This document shows positions 16,175 to 24,501 of a stretch of 34,438 nt of DNA, in pieces. The position numbers and the translations under genes are program-made. Under the pieces are notes generated by a model. The model was not told where the DNA came from, ran no database searches, and saw only the letters and a list, made by a program, of their open reading frames with translations. The stretch lies in contig JAGCYD010000041.1 in the NCBI GenBank assembly GCA_017960985.1, forward strand, positions 1-34,438. The letters run 5' to 3'. This DNA is from Bacteroidaceae bacterium. Lineage in GTDB: Bacteria > Bacteroidota > Bacteroidia > Bacteroidales > Bacteroidaceae. The stretch's first letter is position 1. The number at the start of each line of letters is the position of its first letter.

Positions 16175-16771
16175 ATGGCAACAAAAATCAGATTACAGCG
16201 TCATGGTCGCAAGGGCTACGCCTTCTACAGCATCGTGATCGCTGATGTAAGAGCTCCACGCGATGGTAAGTTTACAGAGAAGATTGGTACCTACAATCCT
16301 AACACCAATCCTGCCACTGTAGATTTGAAATTCGACCGTGCCCTTTATTGGGTGGAGGTAGGCGCACAGCCCACCGACACTGTTCGCAACATCCTTTCTC
16401 GTGAAGGTGTTTACCTGATGAAGCACTTGAAGGGTGGCGTGAAGAAGGGTGCATTCGACGAGGCTGCTGCACAGGCAAAGTTCGAGGCTTGGAAGGCTGA
16501 CCGCCAGAAGGGTCTTGCTGCCGTCGAGGCTAAGCTGGCTGCTGAAAAGAAGGCTGCTGACGCAGCTCGTATGGAGGCAGAAAAGAAGGCTAACGCCAAG
16601 GTGCAGGAAAGAGTAGCCGACAAGAAGGCTGCTGAAGCCGCCGCAAAGGCCGAGGCCGAAGCAGAGGAGGCTGCATCAGAGAACGCAGAGGCAACAGAGG
16701 AAGTAGCAGAACCTGCAACGGAACCTGCTGCTGAAACCAGTGAGAGTGTAGAAACTCCCGAAGAGGCTTAA
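16175..16771 (+). CDS. rpsP: 30S ribosomal protein S16 with long Ala/Glu/Lys-rich C-terminal tail
   Basis: S16 binds 16S rRNA early in 30S assembly. Residues 1-85 are the ordinary S16 domain: [20 protein letters not shown], then [19 protein letters not shown], then the [21 protein letters not shown] segment (each typical). The remaining 110 residues are a tail of Ala, Glu and Lys, helical or coiled-coil in character to about 165, then acidic with many Glu/Ala/Thr. Most bacterial S16 proteins stop near 80-90 residues; long tails occur in Bacteroidota. The gene stands alone, without the rimM-trmD-rplS neighbours seen in Proteobacteria and Firmicutes. Its role in the ribosome is certain; the tail's role is not known to me. 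Confidence 0.97.
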   Translation: MATKIRLQRHGRKGYAFYSIVIADVRAPRDGKFTEKIGTYNPNTNPATVDLKFDRALYWVEVGAQPTDTVRNILSREGVYLMKHLKGGVKKGAFDEAAAQAKFEAWKADRQKGLAAVEAKLAAEKKAADAARMEAEKKANAKVQERVADKKAAEAAAKAEAEAEEAASENAEATEEVAEPATEPAAETSESVETPEEA

Positions 16772-16822
16772 CGCTTTATTCAGTTAAAAATTTTATTCTA
16801 ATAGATTTTTCCAAACAAAACA

Positions 16823-16854
16823 GAGAGGACTCAGCCGTGAGGCAGGGTCCTCTC
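16823..16854 (+). terminator. Hairpin terminator after rpsP
   Basis: GAGAGGAC (16823-16830) pairs perfectly with GTCCTCTC (16847-16854) around a 16-base loop, then AATATTTTGT follows. It lies about 50 bases after the rpsP stop and 18 bases before the convergent protease gene's stop, so it may act in both directions. Confidence 0.65.
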
Positions 16855-16872
16855 AATATTTTGTAGGTATTC

Positions 16873-17718
16873 TTATACGCGCTTGGGCTTGTTTGGATGT
16901 GAACTATGGTTGCCTGCATGAATATGCTTCCTGTGGTATTTCCTTTTGAACTCTCGCATGAACAGAAAACACATGAAAGTACATACGAGAATATAGAAGA
17001 TATTCATCAATGGACTGCCCAAAATCTCATGTAATTGAATACTTCCGTCAAAGTACCGCATTTCCAAGGTAGCCAGCAGGTTATTGATGATATGAATTAT
17101 ACTCGTAATGATAATACTGCTTGTCTTGACATAGATGTAACCCAGCATGATTCCCATGACGAATGCAAAAGGTATTTGGGCTGGATTGAAGTGTAACAAT
17201 GCAAATGCAAGTGACGAGGAAATGATGGCTGTCCATGTGCCGATTTCGTGGCGTCGCAGGTAACCTAAGACACCTTCACGAAAAACCAATTCCTCAACAA
17301 TAGGAGCAACAAATACAAGCGCCAGTACACCGAGCTTGTTCTCGGCTAAACGCATAAACACAGGCTGCATCAAATCAGGGGCATTCACATACTCACTGAG
17401 CAAGTCGAGAACGATAATTCCCATGATTGCCGCCGTGATGGCAAGTGGCGCGTGTTCCCAATCGACAGAACGAAAGCGTGATACAAGTCCTTTGCGCTTT
17501 ATCATATTCATATAATAGAGTATGACTACGGTCAGCATACCGCTTATTATCAGGGCTAAGGCTAACTGATAGGTATGCTCTATTAAATTCGATGCATCAT
17601 TTGGACTAGATGGAATTTCTCCAGTAAGTCTGGCTATTACTTGTACGATGATAGGGGCGAGAATCTGCATGAGGCAGAATACAAGAATGGCAAGAATGGG
17701 CTTCTTTATCGCTTTCAT
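16873..17718 (-). CDS. CPBP-family intramembrane metalloprotease (CAAX protease/Abi)
   Basis: The family comprises integral membrane glutamate/histidine metalloproteases; bacterial members are linked to bacteriocin maturation or self-immunity, but most have no known substrate. This 281-residue protein has about eight hydrophobic segments. Motif 1 is EELVFREGVLGYL (Glu142, Glu143, Arg147), motif 2 FALLHFN (His176), and a later membrane segment carries IIHIINN (His near 209). Start set at ATG 17718, 26 bases after a -7 box; a 12-codon upstream extension would begin before that box. The C-terminus is basic (KRKYHRKHIHAGN...). It is transcribed away from the rseC-rnf operon, so nothing in the context names a partner. 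Confidence 0.88.
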   Translation of the reverse strand: MKAIKKPILAILVFCLMQILAPIIVQVIARLTGEIPSSPNDASNLIEHTYQLALALIISGMLTVVILYYMNMIKRKGLVSRFRSVDWEHAPLAITAAIMGIIVLDLLSEYVNAPDLMQPVFMRLAENKLGVLALVFVAPIVEELVFREGVLGYLRRHEIGTWTAIISSSLAFALLHFNPAQIPFAFVMGIMLGYIYVKTSSIIITSIIHIINNLLATLEMRYFDGSIQLHEILGSPLMNIFYILVCTFMCFLFMREFKRKYHRKHIHAGNHSSHPNKPKRV

Positions 17719-17743
17719 TTGCTCGTATTTGATTAAAACTCTG

Positions 17744-17751
17744 CAAAGATA
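17744..17751 (-). promoter_or_regulatory. -7 box of the CPBP protease gene
   Basis: Minus-strand TATCTTTG, 26 bases before the ATG. It shares a 130-base divergent region with the rseC-rnf promoter. Confidence 0.6.
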
Positions 17752-17795
17752 CAATATTCTTTGGGATATTCACGAGAAAAAATGAATAAATAGAT

Positions 17796-17826
17796 TTTGA
17801 CTAACGAGTTATTTGTATTACTTTTG
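17796..17826 (+). promoter_or_regulatory. Promoter of the rseC-rnf operon
   Basis: TTTG (17796-17799), 19-base spacer, TACTTTTG (17819-17826). Transcription would start near 17833, which rules out the in-frame GTG at 17830 as the usual start and supports the ATG at 17851. Confidence 0.65.
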
Positions 17827-17850
17827 TAAGTGCATACCATTGTTGCGAAC

Positions 17851-18264
17851 ATGAGGGAAAAGTTGATAGAACACCAAGGTGTTGTCAAAAGCATACGGCA
17901 AGAAAGCATTAGTGTCGCCATCGCACAGGATAGTGCCTGTTCGGCTTGTGCGGCTGCTTCGCTTTGTCATGCCTCTGGTCAGGAGCAAAAGACAATAGAG
18001 GTGACGAGCAAGGATGCTAGAAATTTCCATGTGGGACAGGAGGTTACTGTGGTAGGAGAAGTGGGGTTGGGCCTGCGCGCCACGCTTTGGGCCTATGTCG
18101 TACCCTTGTTCTTATTGATAGGCGTGTTGATGATTGTGGTAAGCCAGACGGGCAATGAAGCACTTGGTGCTTTGAGCGCGTTGTTGAGTCTTGCTTTCTA
18201 TTATGTATTGTTGTTTATGTTCCGAGGTAAAATGCGGAAGAGTTTTTCATTTCGAATCAAATAA
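17851..18264 (+). CDS. RseC/MucC-like membrane protein, first gene of the rnf operon
   Basis: RseC in E. coli is an inner-membrane protein tied to SoxR reduction together with the Rsx (Rnf) complex, and was first named as a sigma-E modulator. This 137-residue protein has the typical build: a soluble N-terminal part with a cysteine cluster CSACAAASLC (Cys30, 33, 39), the phrase VGQEVTVVGE, and two membrane helices (about 78-98 and 104-124), ending in a basic tail. It lies 21 bases before rnfB and is read with it. The context points to a role in assembling or tuning the Rnf complex, perhaps through metal or Fe-S handling by the cysteines. That role is inference; no soxR or rpoE gene is nearby. 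Confidence 0.85.
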   Translation: MREKLIEHQGVVKSIRQESISVAIAQDSACSACAAASLCHASGQEQKTIEVTSKDARNFHVGQEVTVVGEVGLGLRATLWAYVVPLFLLIGVLMIVVSQTGNEALGALSALLSLAFYYVLLFMFRGKMRKSFSFRIK

Positions 18265-18285
18265 GCATAATTAAATAACAAAGAT

Positions 18286-19170
18286 ATGAATCTAATTCTT
18301 TTGGCAGTAATTGCCTTAGGTGCCATCGGACTCACGGCAGCTCTGTTGCTCTACTTCGCTTCGCGTAAGTTTGCGGTGCATGAGGATGAGCGTATAGGGC
18401 AGGTGAGTGCTGTGCTTCCGCAAGCCAATTGCGGTGGTTGTGGTTTCCCTGGTTGCGCTGGTTTTGCTGGTGCCTGTGTCAAGGCTGCCGACAAGGGTTC
18501 CCTCGAAGGATTGCTTTGTCCCGTTGGCGGGCAGCCTGTGATGGAACAGGTGGCAGGCATATTGGGAATGGCTGTTGAAGCTTCGGCGCCTAAAGTGGCT
18601 GTTGTACGATGCAACGGCTCATGTGAGAATCGCCCTCGTCTGGTGTCCTATGATGGTGCACAGAGTTGTAAGGTGCAGCAGATGACAGGTATGGGCGAGA
18701 CGGGTTGCCCGTATGGCTGTTTGGGTTGTGGCGATTGTGTCGAAGCATGTCAGTTCGATGCTATTCGTATCAATCCAGAAACTATGCTTCCTGAGGTTGA
18801 TGAAGAGAAGTGTACGGCTTGCGGTGCCTGCTCCAAGGCTTGCCCTCGCCAAATTATCGAAATCCGCCTGAAAGGTCCTAAGGGGCGTCGTATGGTGGTG
18901 CTCTGCAACAACAAAGATAAGGGTGCCATCGCCAACAAGGCATGTAAGGCTTCGTGCATAGGCTGTGGCAAGTGTGTAAAGACATGTGAGAAGTTCGAGG
19001 CCATTACTCTGGAAAACAACTTGGCATATATCGATGCCGAAAAATGTAAACTTTGCCGTAAGTGCGAAGAGGCTTGTCCTAAGGGCGCTATCCACGCTTT
19101 CAATTTCCCACCTCGCAAGCCCAAGGCAGAAGAAATTCCTAATGTTGAACCTCAAAAAGCAGAACAGTAA
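18286..19170 (+). CDS. rnfB: Rnf complex subunit B, extended ferredoxin-like form
   Basis: RnfB takes electrons from ferredoxin into the Rnf membrane complex. It has one N-terminal membrane helix (residues 1-25), the Fe-S domain CGGCGFPGCAGFAGACVKAA (Cys49, 52, 57) with Cys78 in LLCPVGG, then four cysteine-rich ferredoxin-type motifs: CPYGCLGCGDCVEAC (141-155), CTACGACSKAC (176-186), CKASCIGCGKCVKTC (220-234) and CKLCRKCEEAC (254-264). At 294 residues it is about 100 longer than the E. coli protein (192), the gain being two more cluster-binding motifs. Such longer RnfB forms are known outside Proteobacteria. The stop is 3 bases before rnfC, indicating coupled translation. Confidence 0.96.
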   Translation: MNLILLAVIALGAIGLTAALLLYFASRKFAVHEDERIGQVSAVLPQANCGGCGFPGCAGFAGACVKAADKGSLEGLLCPVGGQPVMEQVAGILGMAVEASAPKVAVVRCNGSCENRPRLVSYDGAQSCKVQQMTGMGETGCPYGCLGCGDCVEACQFDAIRINPETMLPEVDEEKCTACGACSKACPRQIIEIRLKGPKGRRMVVLCNNKDKGAIANKACKASCIGCGKCVKTCEKFEAITLENNLAYIDAEKCKLCRKCEEACPKGAIHAFNFPPRKPKAEEIPNVEPQKAEQ

Positions 19171-19173
19171 ATT

Positions 19174-20517
19174 ATGAAGACATTTAACATAGGTGGTGTA
19201 CACCCCGAAGAAAACAAACTGTCTGCTGGTAGCCCCATTCGTGAGGTTCAGTTGCCTAAGCAGGCTGTGTTCAGCATGTTCCAACATATTGGTGCGCCAG
19301 CCAATCCCGTCGTGCAGAAAGGCGATGTGGTGAAAGTGGGTACTTTGTTGGGCGAAGCAGGTGGTTTTGTCAGCGCTCCTGTCTATTCCAGTGTGAGTGG
19401 CAAGGTAAGCAAAGTAGAGCCTGTATTGGATGCCAGTGGCACGCGCCGTATGGCTGTCATCGTTGATGTGGAGGGTGACGATTGGGAAGAAAGTATCGAC
19501 CGCTCAACGGACCTCGTTAAACTCAGCGACTGTCCGAAACTGGACAGTAAGACTATCATCGAGAAGATTAAAGCTGCAGGTATCGTAGGTATGGGGGGCG
19601 CAACATTCCCTACACATGTGAAACTTTGTCCGCCTCCAGGAAAAGTTGCCGAGTGCGTAATCGTGAATGCCGTAGAGTGCGAACCTTATCTGACTGCCGA
19701 CCATCGACTGATGTTGGAGCATGCAGAAGAGATTCTCGTGGGCTTGCAGTTGGTGATGAAGGCCGTGAATGTGACAAAGGGCTATATCGGTATTGAGAAG
19801 AACAAGCCAGACGCCATCGCCTTGATGACGGAGAAGGCAAAGCAATATCCCGAGATTGAGATTGTACCCCTGAAGGTGAAGTATCCGCAGGGTGGAGAAA
19901 AGCAGTTGATTGATGCCGTCATTGGCCGTCAGGTTCCTGCTCCTCCTGCATTGCCCATCGATACAGGTGCCATCGTGCAGAATGTGGGTACTATCTTTGC
20001 CATCTATCAGGCGGTAATGAAGAACAAACCTCTCATTGACCGCATTATAACGGTTACGGGTAAGAGCGTGAAACAGCCTTCTAATTTGTTGGCTCGTTTG
20101 GGAACTCCATTTAGCCAGTTGATTGAAGAGTGTGGCGGCTTGCCCGAAGATACAGGTAAGGTGATTGGTGGTGGTCCCATGATGGGTAAGGCTTTGCTGA
20201 ATACCGACATTCCTATGACGAAAGGTAGCAGCGGATTGCTCATCATGCGTCAGGACGAAGCCAAGCGTGCCGAAGTTGAGCCTTGTATTCGTTGTGCCAA
20301 GTGCGTGGGCGCTTGTCCGATGGGCTTGGAGCCTTACTTGCTGGCAAAGGTTAGCGAGCAGAAAGACTGGGAAGTTGCAGAGCGCGAGGACATCGTTAGT
20401 TGCATCGAGTGTGGCTCGTGTCAGTTTACTTGTCCCAGCCATCGTCCTTTGCTCGACTACATCCGTTTAGGTAAATCAACAGTAATGGGTATAATCCGCA
20501 GCAGAGCTGCTAAATAA
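19174..20517 (+). CDS. rnfC: Rnf complex subunit C
   Basis: RnfC is the peripheral NADH/FMN- and Fe-S-binding subunit that exchanges electrons with NAD. The 447-residue product opens with MKTFNIGGVHPEENK, typical of RnfC, followed by the lipoyl-like segment VSAPVYSSVSGKV, the flavin/NAD-binding GIVGMGGATFPTHVKL (near 136-151), EPYLTADHRLMLEH and the YPQGGEKQL segment. Two [4Fe-4S] motifs stand near the C-terminus: CIRCAKCVGACP and CIECGSCQFTCP. It lacks the long Ala/Lys-rich tail of E. coli RnfC. Gap of 9 bases to rnfD. Confidence 0.97.
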   Translation: MKTFNIGGVHPEENKLSAGSPIREVQLPKQAVFSMFQHIGAPANPVVQKGDVVKVGTLLGEAGGFVSAPVYSSVSGKVSKVEPVLDASGTRRMAVIVDVEGDDWEESIDRSTDLVKLSDCPKLDSKTIIEKIKAAGIVGMGGATFPTHVKLCPPPGKVAECVIVNAVECEPYLTADHRLMLEHAEEILVGLQLVMKAVNVTKGYIGIEKNKPDAIALMTEKAKQYPEIEIVPLKVKYPQGGEKQLIDAVIGRQVPAPPALPIDTGAIVQNVGTIFAIYQAVMKNKPLIDRIITVTGKSVKQPSNLLARLGTPFSQLIEECGGLPEDTGKVIGGGPMMGKALLNTDIPMTKGSSGLLIMRQDEAKRAEVEPCIRCAKCVGACPMGLEPYLLAKVSEQKDWEVAEREDIVSCIECGSCQFTCPSHRPLLDYIRLGKSTVMGIIRSRAAK

Positions 20518-20526
20518 CGAACAACA

Positions 20527-21522
20527 ATGAATAAACTAGTAATATCTCTTTCGCCACATGTTCATGGAGGTGACTCCGTGCAAAAGAATATGTATGGCGT
20601 TTGCATTGCCCTGCTGCCTGCCTTGTTGGCCAGTTTCTGGTTCTTCGGTTGGGGTGCTGTGGCAGTAATGACGGCTTCGGTGCTGTCCTGCGTATTGTTT
20701 GAGTGGGCCATTACCAAGTTTATCTTGAAGCGTGACAAACTGACCATCCTCGATGGTTCGGCAATCCTCACAGGTCTTCTCTTGGGCTTTAACCTCCCCA
20801 GCAATCTTCCCATTTGGATTATCGTACTGGGTGCCCTTTTTGCCATTGGCGTGGGTAAGATGACTTTTGGCGGTCTTGGTCAGAACATCTTTAATCCTGC
20901 TCTCGCTGGTCGTGTGTTCTTGTTGATTAGTTTTCCTGTACAGATGACTACTTGGCCGCAGGCAGGCAACATGACCTATGTCGATGCGGAAACGGGTGCT
21001 ACGCCTTTGAGCCTCATGCAGAAAGCAATCTTGGAGAAAGATGCTTCCGTATTGAACGACCTGCCCAGCAGTTTTGATATGCTGATTGGTCAGACGGGAG
21101 GTTCAATGGGTGAGGTTAGCGCTTTGCTGCTGCTCATCGGTTGTGCTTTCATGTTGTGGAAGAAGATAATCACTTGGCACATACCCGTGAGCATTATCGT
21201 GACGGTCTTGGCATTTGCAGGTCTCTTGCATTTGGCCAATCCCATTTATGCCAGTCCCTTACAGGTTATCTTCTCGGGCGGTTTGATACTGGGTGCTTGT
21301 TATATGGCAACCGATTATGTGACCAGCCCCATGTCGAAGAATGGGCAACTCATCTATGGTGTCTGCATCGGCTTGCTTACAGTGGTTATCCGTAATTGGG
21401 GCGCTTATCCCGAGGGTATGTCGTTTGCCATCATCATTATGAATGCGTTTACGCCACTCATCAACAACTATTGCAAACCTCTGCGCTTCGGCGAGGTGGT
21501 TGGAAAGGAGGCCGCAAAATGA
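20527..21522 (+). CDS. rnfD: Rnf complex subunit D (membrane flavoprotein)
   Basis: RnfD is an integral membrane subunit with a covalently bound FMN and takes part in ion movement. The 331-residue protein starts MNKLVISLSPHVHGGDSVQ, has about nine to ten hydrophobic segments, the conserved ILDGSAILTGLLLGFNLP stretch (residues 74-91), GGLGQNIFNPALAGR (115-129), and the flavin-threonine motif ETGATPLSL (Thr159). The C-terminal region ATDYVTSPM and EGMSFAIIIMNAFTPLI is typical. Its TGA overlaps the ATG of rnfG by 4 bases, with an AGGAG ribosome-binding site inside its own last codons. Confidence 0.96.
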   Translation: MNKLVISLSPHVHGGDSVQKNMYGVCIALLPALLASFWFFGWGAVAVMTASVLSCVLFEWAITKFILKRDKLTILDGSAILTGLLLGFNLPSNLPIWIIVLGALFAIGVGKMTFGGLGQNIFNPALAGRVFLLISFPVQMTTWPQAGNMTYVDAETGATPLSLMQKAILEKDASVLNDLPSSFDMLIGQTGGSMGEVSALLLLIGCAFMLWKKIITWHIPVSIIVTVLAFAGLLHLANPIYASPLQVIFSGGLILGACYMATDYVTSPMSKNGQLIYGVCIGLLTVVIRNWGAYPEGMSFAIIIMNAFTPLINNYCKPLRFGEVVGKEAAK

Positions 21523-22130
21523 AGAAACTGAAATCTACATTGCCTAATATGGCTATCGTGCTGACCTCTATTGCCGTTGTAGCAGGGTTGGCATTGGGAT
21601 ATGTGAACAGCATTACTGCTGAACCGATTAAACAAATCAAGGCACAGCAGTTGAGCGATGGTATCAAAGCCGTTTTGGCTACTGACGAAGTGCAGGTGGA
21701 AACACCAGATACATTGGAATCGGGCGCTGTGCTCTATCGTACGGATAAGGGTGTTGCAGTACAGGCGACTGACCCCAATGGATTTGGTGGCAAGTTGACG
21801 GTACTGGTTGGCTTCAACGATGAAGGTCTTATTCAGGGCTATCAAGTATTGGAAACCAGTGAAACCCCAGGTCTTGGCGCCAAGGCTGGCGAATGGTTCC
21901 AGAAGGGTGCAAAGGGCGATATCATCGGAAAGAATCCAGGTGAGAAAGAACTCACTGTATCCAAGGATGGGGGAGAGGTGGACGCTATTACGGCTTCTAC
22001 CATTACCAGTCGTGCATTCCTGCGCTGTGTTAATGCAGCCTACGAGGCTCTGGATAGCCAGAAGGAAGATGCACAGACGGGAGCTTCTGTTCAATACCAT
22101 AATGAAGAAAAGGAGGAAAATTATGAGTAA
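21519..22130 (+). CDS. rnfG: Rnf complex subunit G (periplasmic FMN protein)
   Basis: RnfG is anchored by one N-terminal helix (about residues 9-30) and holds a covalent FMN in the periplasm. In the 203-residue product the flavin motif reads DAITASTITS (155-164). Thr161 matches the flavinylated threonine of the usual D-A-I-S-G-A-T-I-T-S; the G-A before it is A-S here, a mild variation. Preceding segments FGGKLTVLVGF and ETPGLGAKAGEWF are family-typical. The ATG at 21519 overlaps the rnfD stop by 4 bases behind a strong AAGGAGG; a longer in-frame reading within rnfD is rejected. An acidic tail follows. It overlaps rnfE by 8 bases. Confidence 0.95.
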   Translation: MKKLKSTLPNMAIVLTSIAVVAGLALGYVNSITAEPIKQIKAQQLSDGIKAVLATDEVQVETPDTLESGAVLYRTDKGVAVQATDPNGFGGKLTVLVGFNDEGLIQGYQVLETSETPGLGAKAGEWFQKGAKGDIIGKNPGEKELTVSKDGGEVDAITASTITSRAFLRCVNAAYEALDSQKEDAQTGASVQYHNEEKEENYE

Positions 22131-22707
22131 TATAAAGGTTTTTCTGAATGGTCTCATCAAGGAGAACCCGACCTTTGTGCTTCTCCTTGGTATGTGCCCC
22201 ACGCTGGGTACAACAAGCAGCGCGCTGAATGGTATGTCGATGGGATTGGCGACAATGGCAGTGTTGGTGTTCTCCAACCTTATCATTGCGCTGATAAAGA
22301 ATCTCATTCCCGACCAGGTGCGCATACCTTGCTACATCGTGGTGATTGCCTCGTTGGTTACTATCCTGCAGATGCTCATCAAGGCCTACGCTCCTGCGGT
22401 GGATGCTTCGTTGGGCTTGTTCATTCCCCTGATTGTGGTCAATTGCATCATCTTAGGTCGTGCAGAAGCCTTTGCCGCCAAGAACGGTGCCGTTCCCAGC
22501 ATATTCGACGGTCTGGGCATTGGTCTTGGCTTCACATGGGCACTGACCCTGTTGGGCGCATGTCGCGAATTGTTGGGCACGGGCAAGGTGTTTGGCTTGA
22601 CTTGTTTCCCCGAACAGTATGGTGCACTTCTTTTTGTTCTTGCTCCTGGTGCATTTATCGTATTGGGTTATCTCATCGCAGTATTTAACAAACTTAAAAA
22701 GGCATAA
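22123..22707 (+). CDS. rnfE: Rnf complex subunit E
   Basis: RnfE is one of the two homologous six-helix membrane subunits (with RnfA) that hold an Fe-S cluster in the membrane. The 194-residue product begins MSNIKVFLNGLIKENPTFV and has LLLGMCPTLGTTSSALNGM near residue 24 and VVNCIILGRAEAFAAKNG near 105; the cysteines in these two segments are the cluster ligands in the family. The start lies 8 bases inside rnfG, 6 bases after AGGAGG. An 8-bp overlap implies coupled translation. Confidence 0.95.
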   Translation: MSNIKVFLNGLIKENPTFVLLLGMCPTLGTTSSALNGMSMGLATMAVLVFSNLIIALIKNLIPDQVRIPCYIVVIASLVTILQMLIKAYAPAVDASLGLFIPLIVVNCIILGRAEAFAAKNGAVPSIFDGLGIGLGFTWALTLLGACRELLGTGKVFGLTCFPEQYGALLFVLAPGAFIVLGYLIAVFNKLKKA

Positions 22708-22712
22708 CGACT

Positions 22713-23330
22713 ATGGCATTTATATTGATTTTCATTACGGCGATATTCGTTAATAATATCGTACTGAGCCAGTTCCTCGGTATTTGTCCGTTCTTGGGCG
22801 TGTCGAAGAAGGTGGAAACGGCAATGGGTATGGGTGCTGCAGTTGCCTTTGTCTTGGTGATTGCCACGCTGGTGACCTATCTCATTCAAATCTATGTGCT
22901 GAATGCTTTCGGGCTGGAATACTTGCAGACGATTGCCTTCATCCTTGTGATTGCTGCTCTTGTGCAGATGGTGGAGATTGTGTTGAAGAAGGTTTCGCCT
23001 GCCTTGTATCAGGCATTGGGTGTATTCCTTCCCCTGATTACCACCAACTGCTGTATTTTGGGCGTTGCTATCCTCGTGGGTAATGGTACTTACGATAGTG
23101 CGGGCATGGAGCCGGGACTTGTTAGTGGTGTATGGTTTGCCCTGTGCACGGCCATCGGCTTTGCCCTTGCGCTAATCGTTTTTGCGGGTATCCGCGAGCA
23201 GTTGGTGCGTATGGATGTGCCGAAGGGTATGCAGGGCATGGCTATTGCTCTCGTTGTTGCAGGTCTGCTGTCTATGGCATTCATGGGCTTCAGCGGAGTG
23301 AATAATGGATTGGCGAAATTGTTTGAATAG
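22713..23330 (+). CDS. rnfA: Rnf complex subunit A
   Basis: RnfA pairs with RnfE in the membrane. Of 205 residues, the segments FVNNIVLSQFLGICPFLGVS (10-29) and PLITTNCCILGVAIL (about 107-121) carry the conserved cysteines, and six hydrophobic helices are evident. It is longer than the E. coli protein (193) by a GNGTYDSAGMEPG loop. It closes the rnf set in the order B-C-D-G-E-A, with a 5-base gap from rnfE and 21 bases before galE, with no terminator seen between. Confidence 0.96.
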   Translation: MAFILIFITAIFVNNIVLSQFLGICPFLGVSKKVETAMGMGAAVAFVLVIATLVTYLIQIYVLNAFGLEYLQTIAFILVIAALVQMVEIVLKKVSPALYQALGVFLPLITTNCCILGVAILVGNGTYDSAGMEPGLVSGVWFALCTAIGFALALIVFAGIREQLVRMDVPKGMQGMAIALVVAGLLSMAFMGFSGVNNGLAKLFE

Positions 23331-23351
23331 TACGAAAAATATATATATGTT

Positions 23352-24389
23352 ATGAAAGAAACTATTTTGGTTACGGGTGGTTGCGGTTTTATTGGCAGCC
23401 ATACCACTGTGGAGTTGCAGGAAGCAGGTTACGATGTTGTCATCGTGGACAACCTGAGTAATTCACGCATCGAGGTGCTCGACGGCATCGAGAAGATTAC
23501 GGGCAAGCGTCCTGCCTTTGAGCAGGTGGACCTTCGCGATGCGGAGGCTACGGAGGGCGTGTTCAAGAAGTACCCGCAGATTAAGGGTATCATCCACTTC
23601 GCCGCATCGAAGGCTGTGGGCGAGAGCGTGGAGAAGCCGCTGCTGTACTACAGGAACAACATCGTCTCGCTCGTCAATCTTCTGGAACTTATGCCCAAGT
23701 ACGATGTGAAGGGTATTATTTTCTCTTCCAGTTGTACCGTATATGGACAGCCGACGAAGGAGAATCTTCCCGTCACTGAGCAGGCTCCTATTCAAAAAGC
23801 ATTGTCTCCGTATGGCAACACCAAGCAGATTAACGAGGAAATCATTCAGGACTATGTTCATTCTGGTGCACCTATCAAGAGTATTATCTTGCGCTACTTT
23901 AATCCCATCGGTGCTCATCCCTCGGCTGAGATTGGCGAATTGCCTATCGGTGTGCCCATGAACTTGATTCCCTTCGTGACACAGACGGCTATCGGTGTGC
24001 GCAAGCAACTGAAGATATTTGGCAACGACTACAATACGCCGGACGGCACATGCATCCGCGACTATATCTATGGTGTCGATTTGGCCAAGGCTCATGTGAA
24101 GGCCATGACGCGCGTGCTCGAGGGCGACGGCGATGCCGTCGAGGTGTTCAACATCGGTACGGGCCGCGGACTGAGTACGCTCGAGGTAGTCGAAGGTTTC
24201 GAGAAGGCCACTGGTGTGAAACTCCCCTGGGAATATGCTCCCCGTCGCGAGGGTGACATCGAGAAGGTGTGGGGCAATGTCGATAAGGCCAACCGCGTGC
24301 TGGGTTGGAAGGCCGACACGCCCACGGAGGATGTCCTGCGCTCGGCTTGGAAGTGGCAGCAGAAACTGCGTGCAGACGGCGTGATGTAA
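23352..24389 (+). CDS. galE: UDP-glucose 4-epimerase
   Basis: GalE interconverts UDP-glucose and UDP-galactose with bound NAD, feeding galactose use and surface polysaccharides. The 345-residue product is of normal length, begins MKETILVTGGCGFIGSHTTV with the NAD loop GGCGFIGS, has Asp33-Asn34 of VDNLSNS, the catalytic SSSCTVYG (Ser near 126) and YGNTK (Tyr154, Lys158), and closing segments NYNTPDGTCIRDYIYGVDL-type and NIGTGRGLSTLEVVEGFEKA. It may be carried on the rnf transcript (21-base gap), with a terminator after it. From about 23,400 onward its codons end in G or C more often than those of the rnf genes. Confidence 0.96.
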   Translation: MKETILVTGGCGFIGSHTTVELQEAGYDVVIVDNLSNSRIEVLDGIEKITGKRPAFEQVDLRDAEATEGVFKKYPQIKGIIHFAASKAVGESVEKPLLYYRNNIVSLVNLLELMPKYDVKGIIFSSSCTVYGQPTKENLPVTEQAPIQKALSPYGNTKQINEEIIQDYVHSGAPIKSIILRYFNPIGAHPSAEIGELPIGVPMNLIPFVTQTAIGVRKQLKIFGNDYNTPDGTCIRDYIYGVDLAKAHVKAMTRVLEGDGDAVEVFNIGTGRGLSTLEVVEGFEKATGVKLPWEYAPRREGDIEKVWGNVDKANRVLGWKADTPTEDVLRSAWKWQQKLRADGVM

Positions 24390-24416
24390 GCGTTCCTCTC
24401 TCATGCCATAAACGAT

Positions 24417-24444
24417 AGCGCCATTGGCTCATGCCGGTGGCGCT
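24417..24444 (+). terminator. Hairpin terminator after galE
   Basis: AGCGCCA (24417-24423) pairs with TGGCGCT (24438-24444), with inner GGC/GCC and a TCAT loop, followed by TCTTGTTGT. The T run is weak. It lies between convergent genes and could serve both strands. Confidence 0.55.
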
Positions 24445-24501
24445 TCTTGTTGTCCGTAGTGAGGGTGCTTGTCGACTATTAGTGCGCAGTCGGCGGCACT
24501 A

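Noticed and set aside
19504-20442. 312-codon frame on the minus strand
   Set aside because: Fully inside rnfC, which has strong motifs; the peptide is His/Cys/Arg-rich low-quality shadow sequence.
21396-21518. 41-codon extension of rnfG within rnfD
   Set aside because: The ATG at 21519 has a strong AGGAGG and opens the membrane anchor directly; the extension is rnfD read out of frame.
23463-24404. 313-codon frame on the minus strand
   Set aside because: Antisense shadow of galE; the galE frame carries the NAD loop and catalytic YxxxK.
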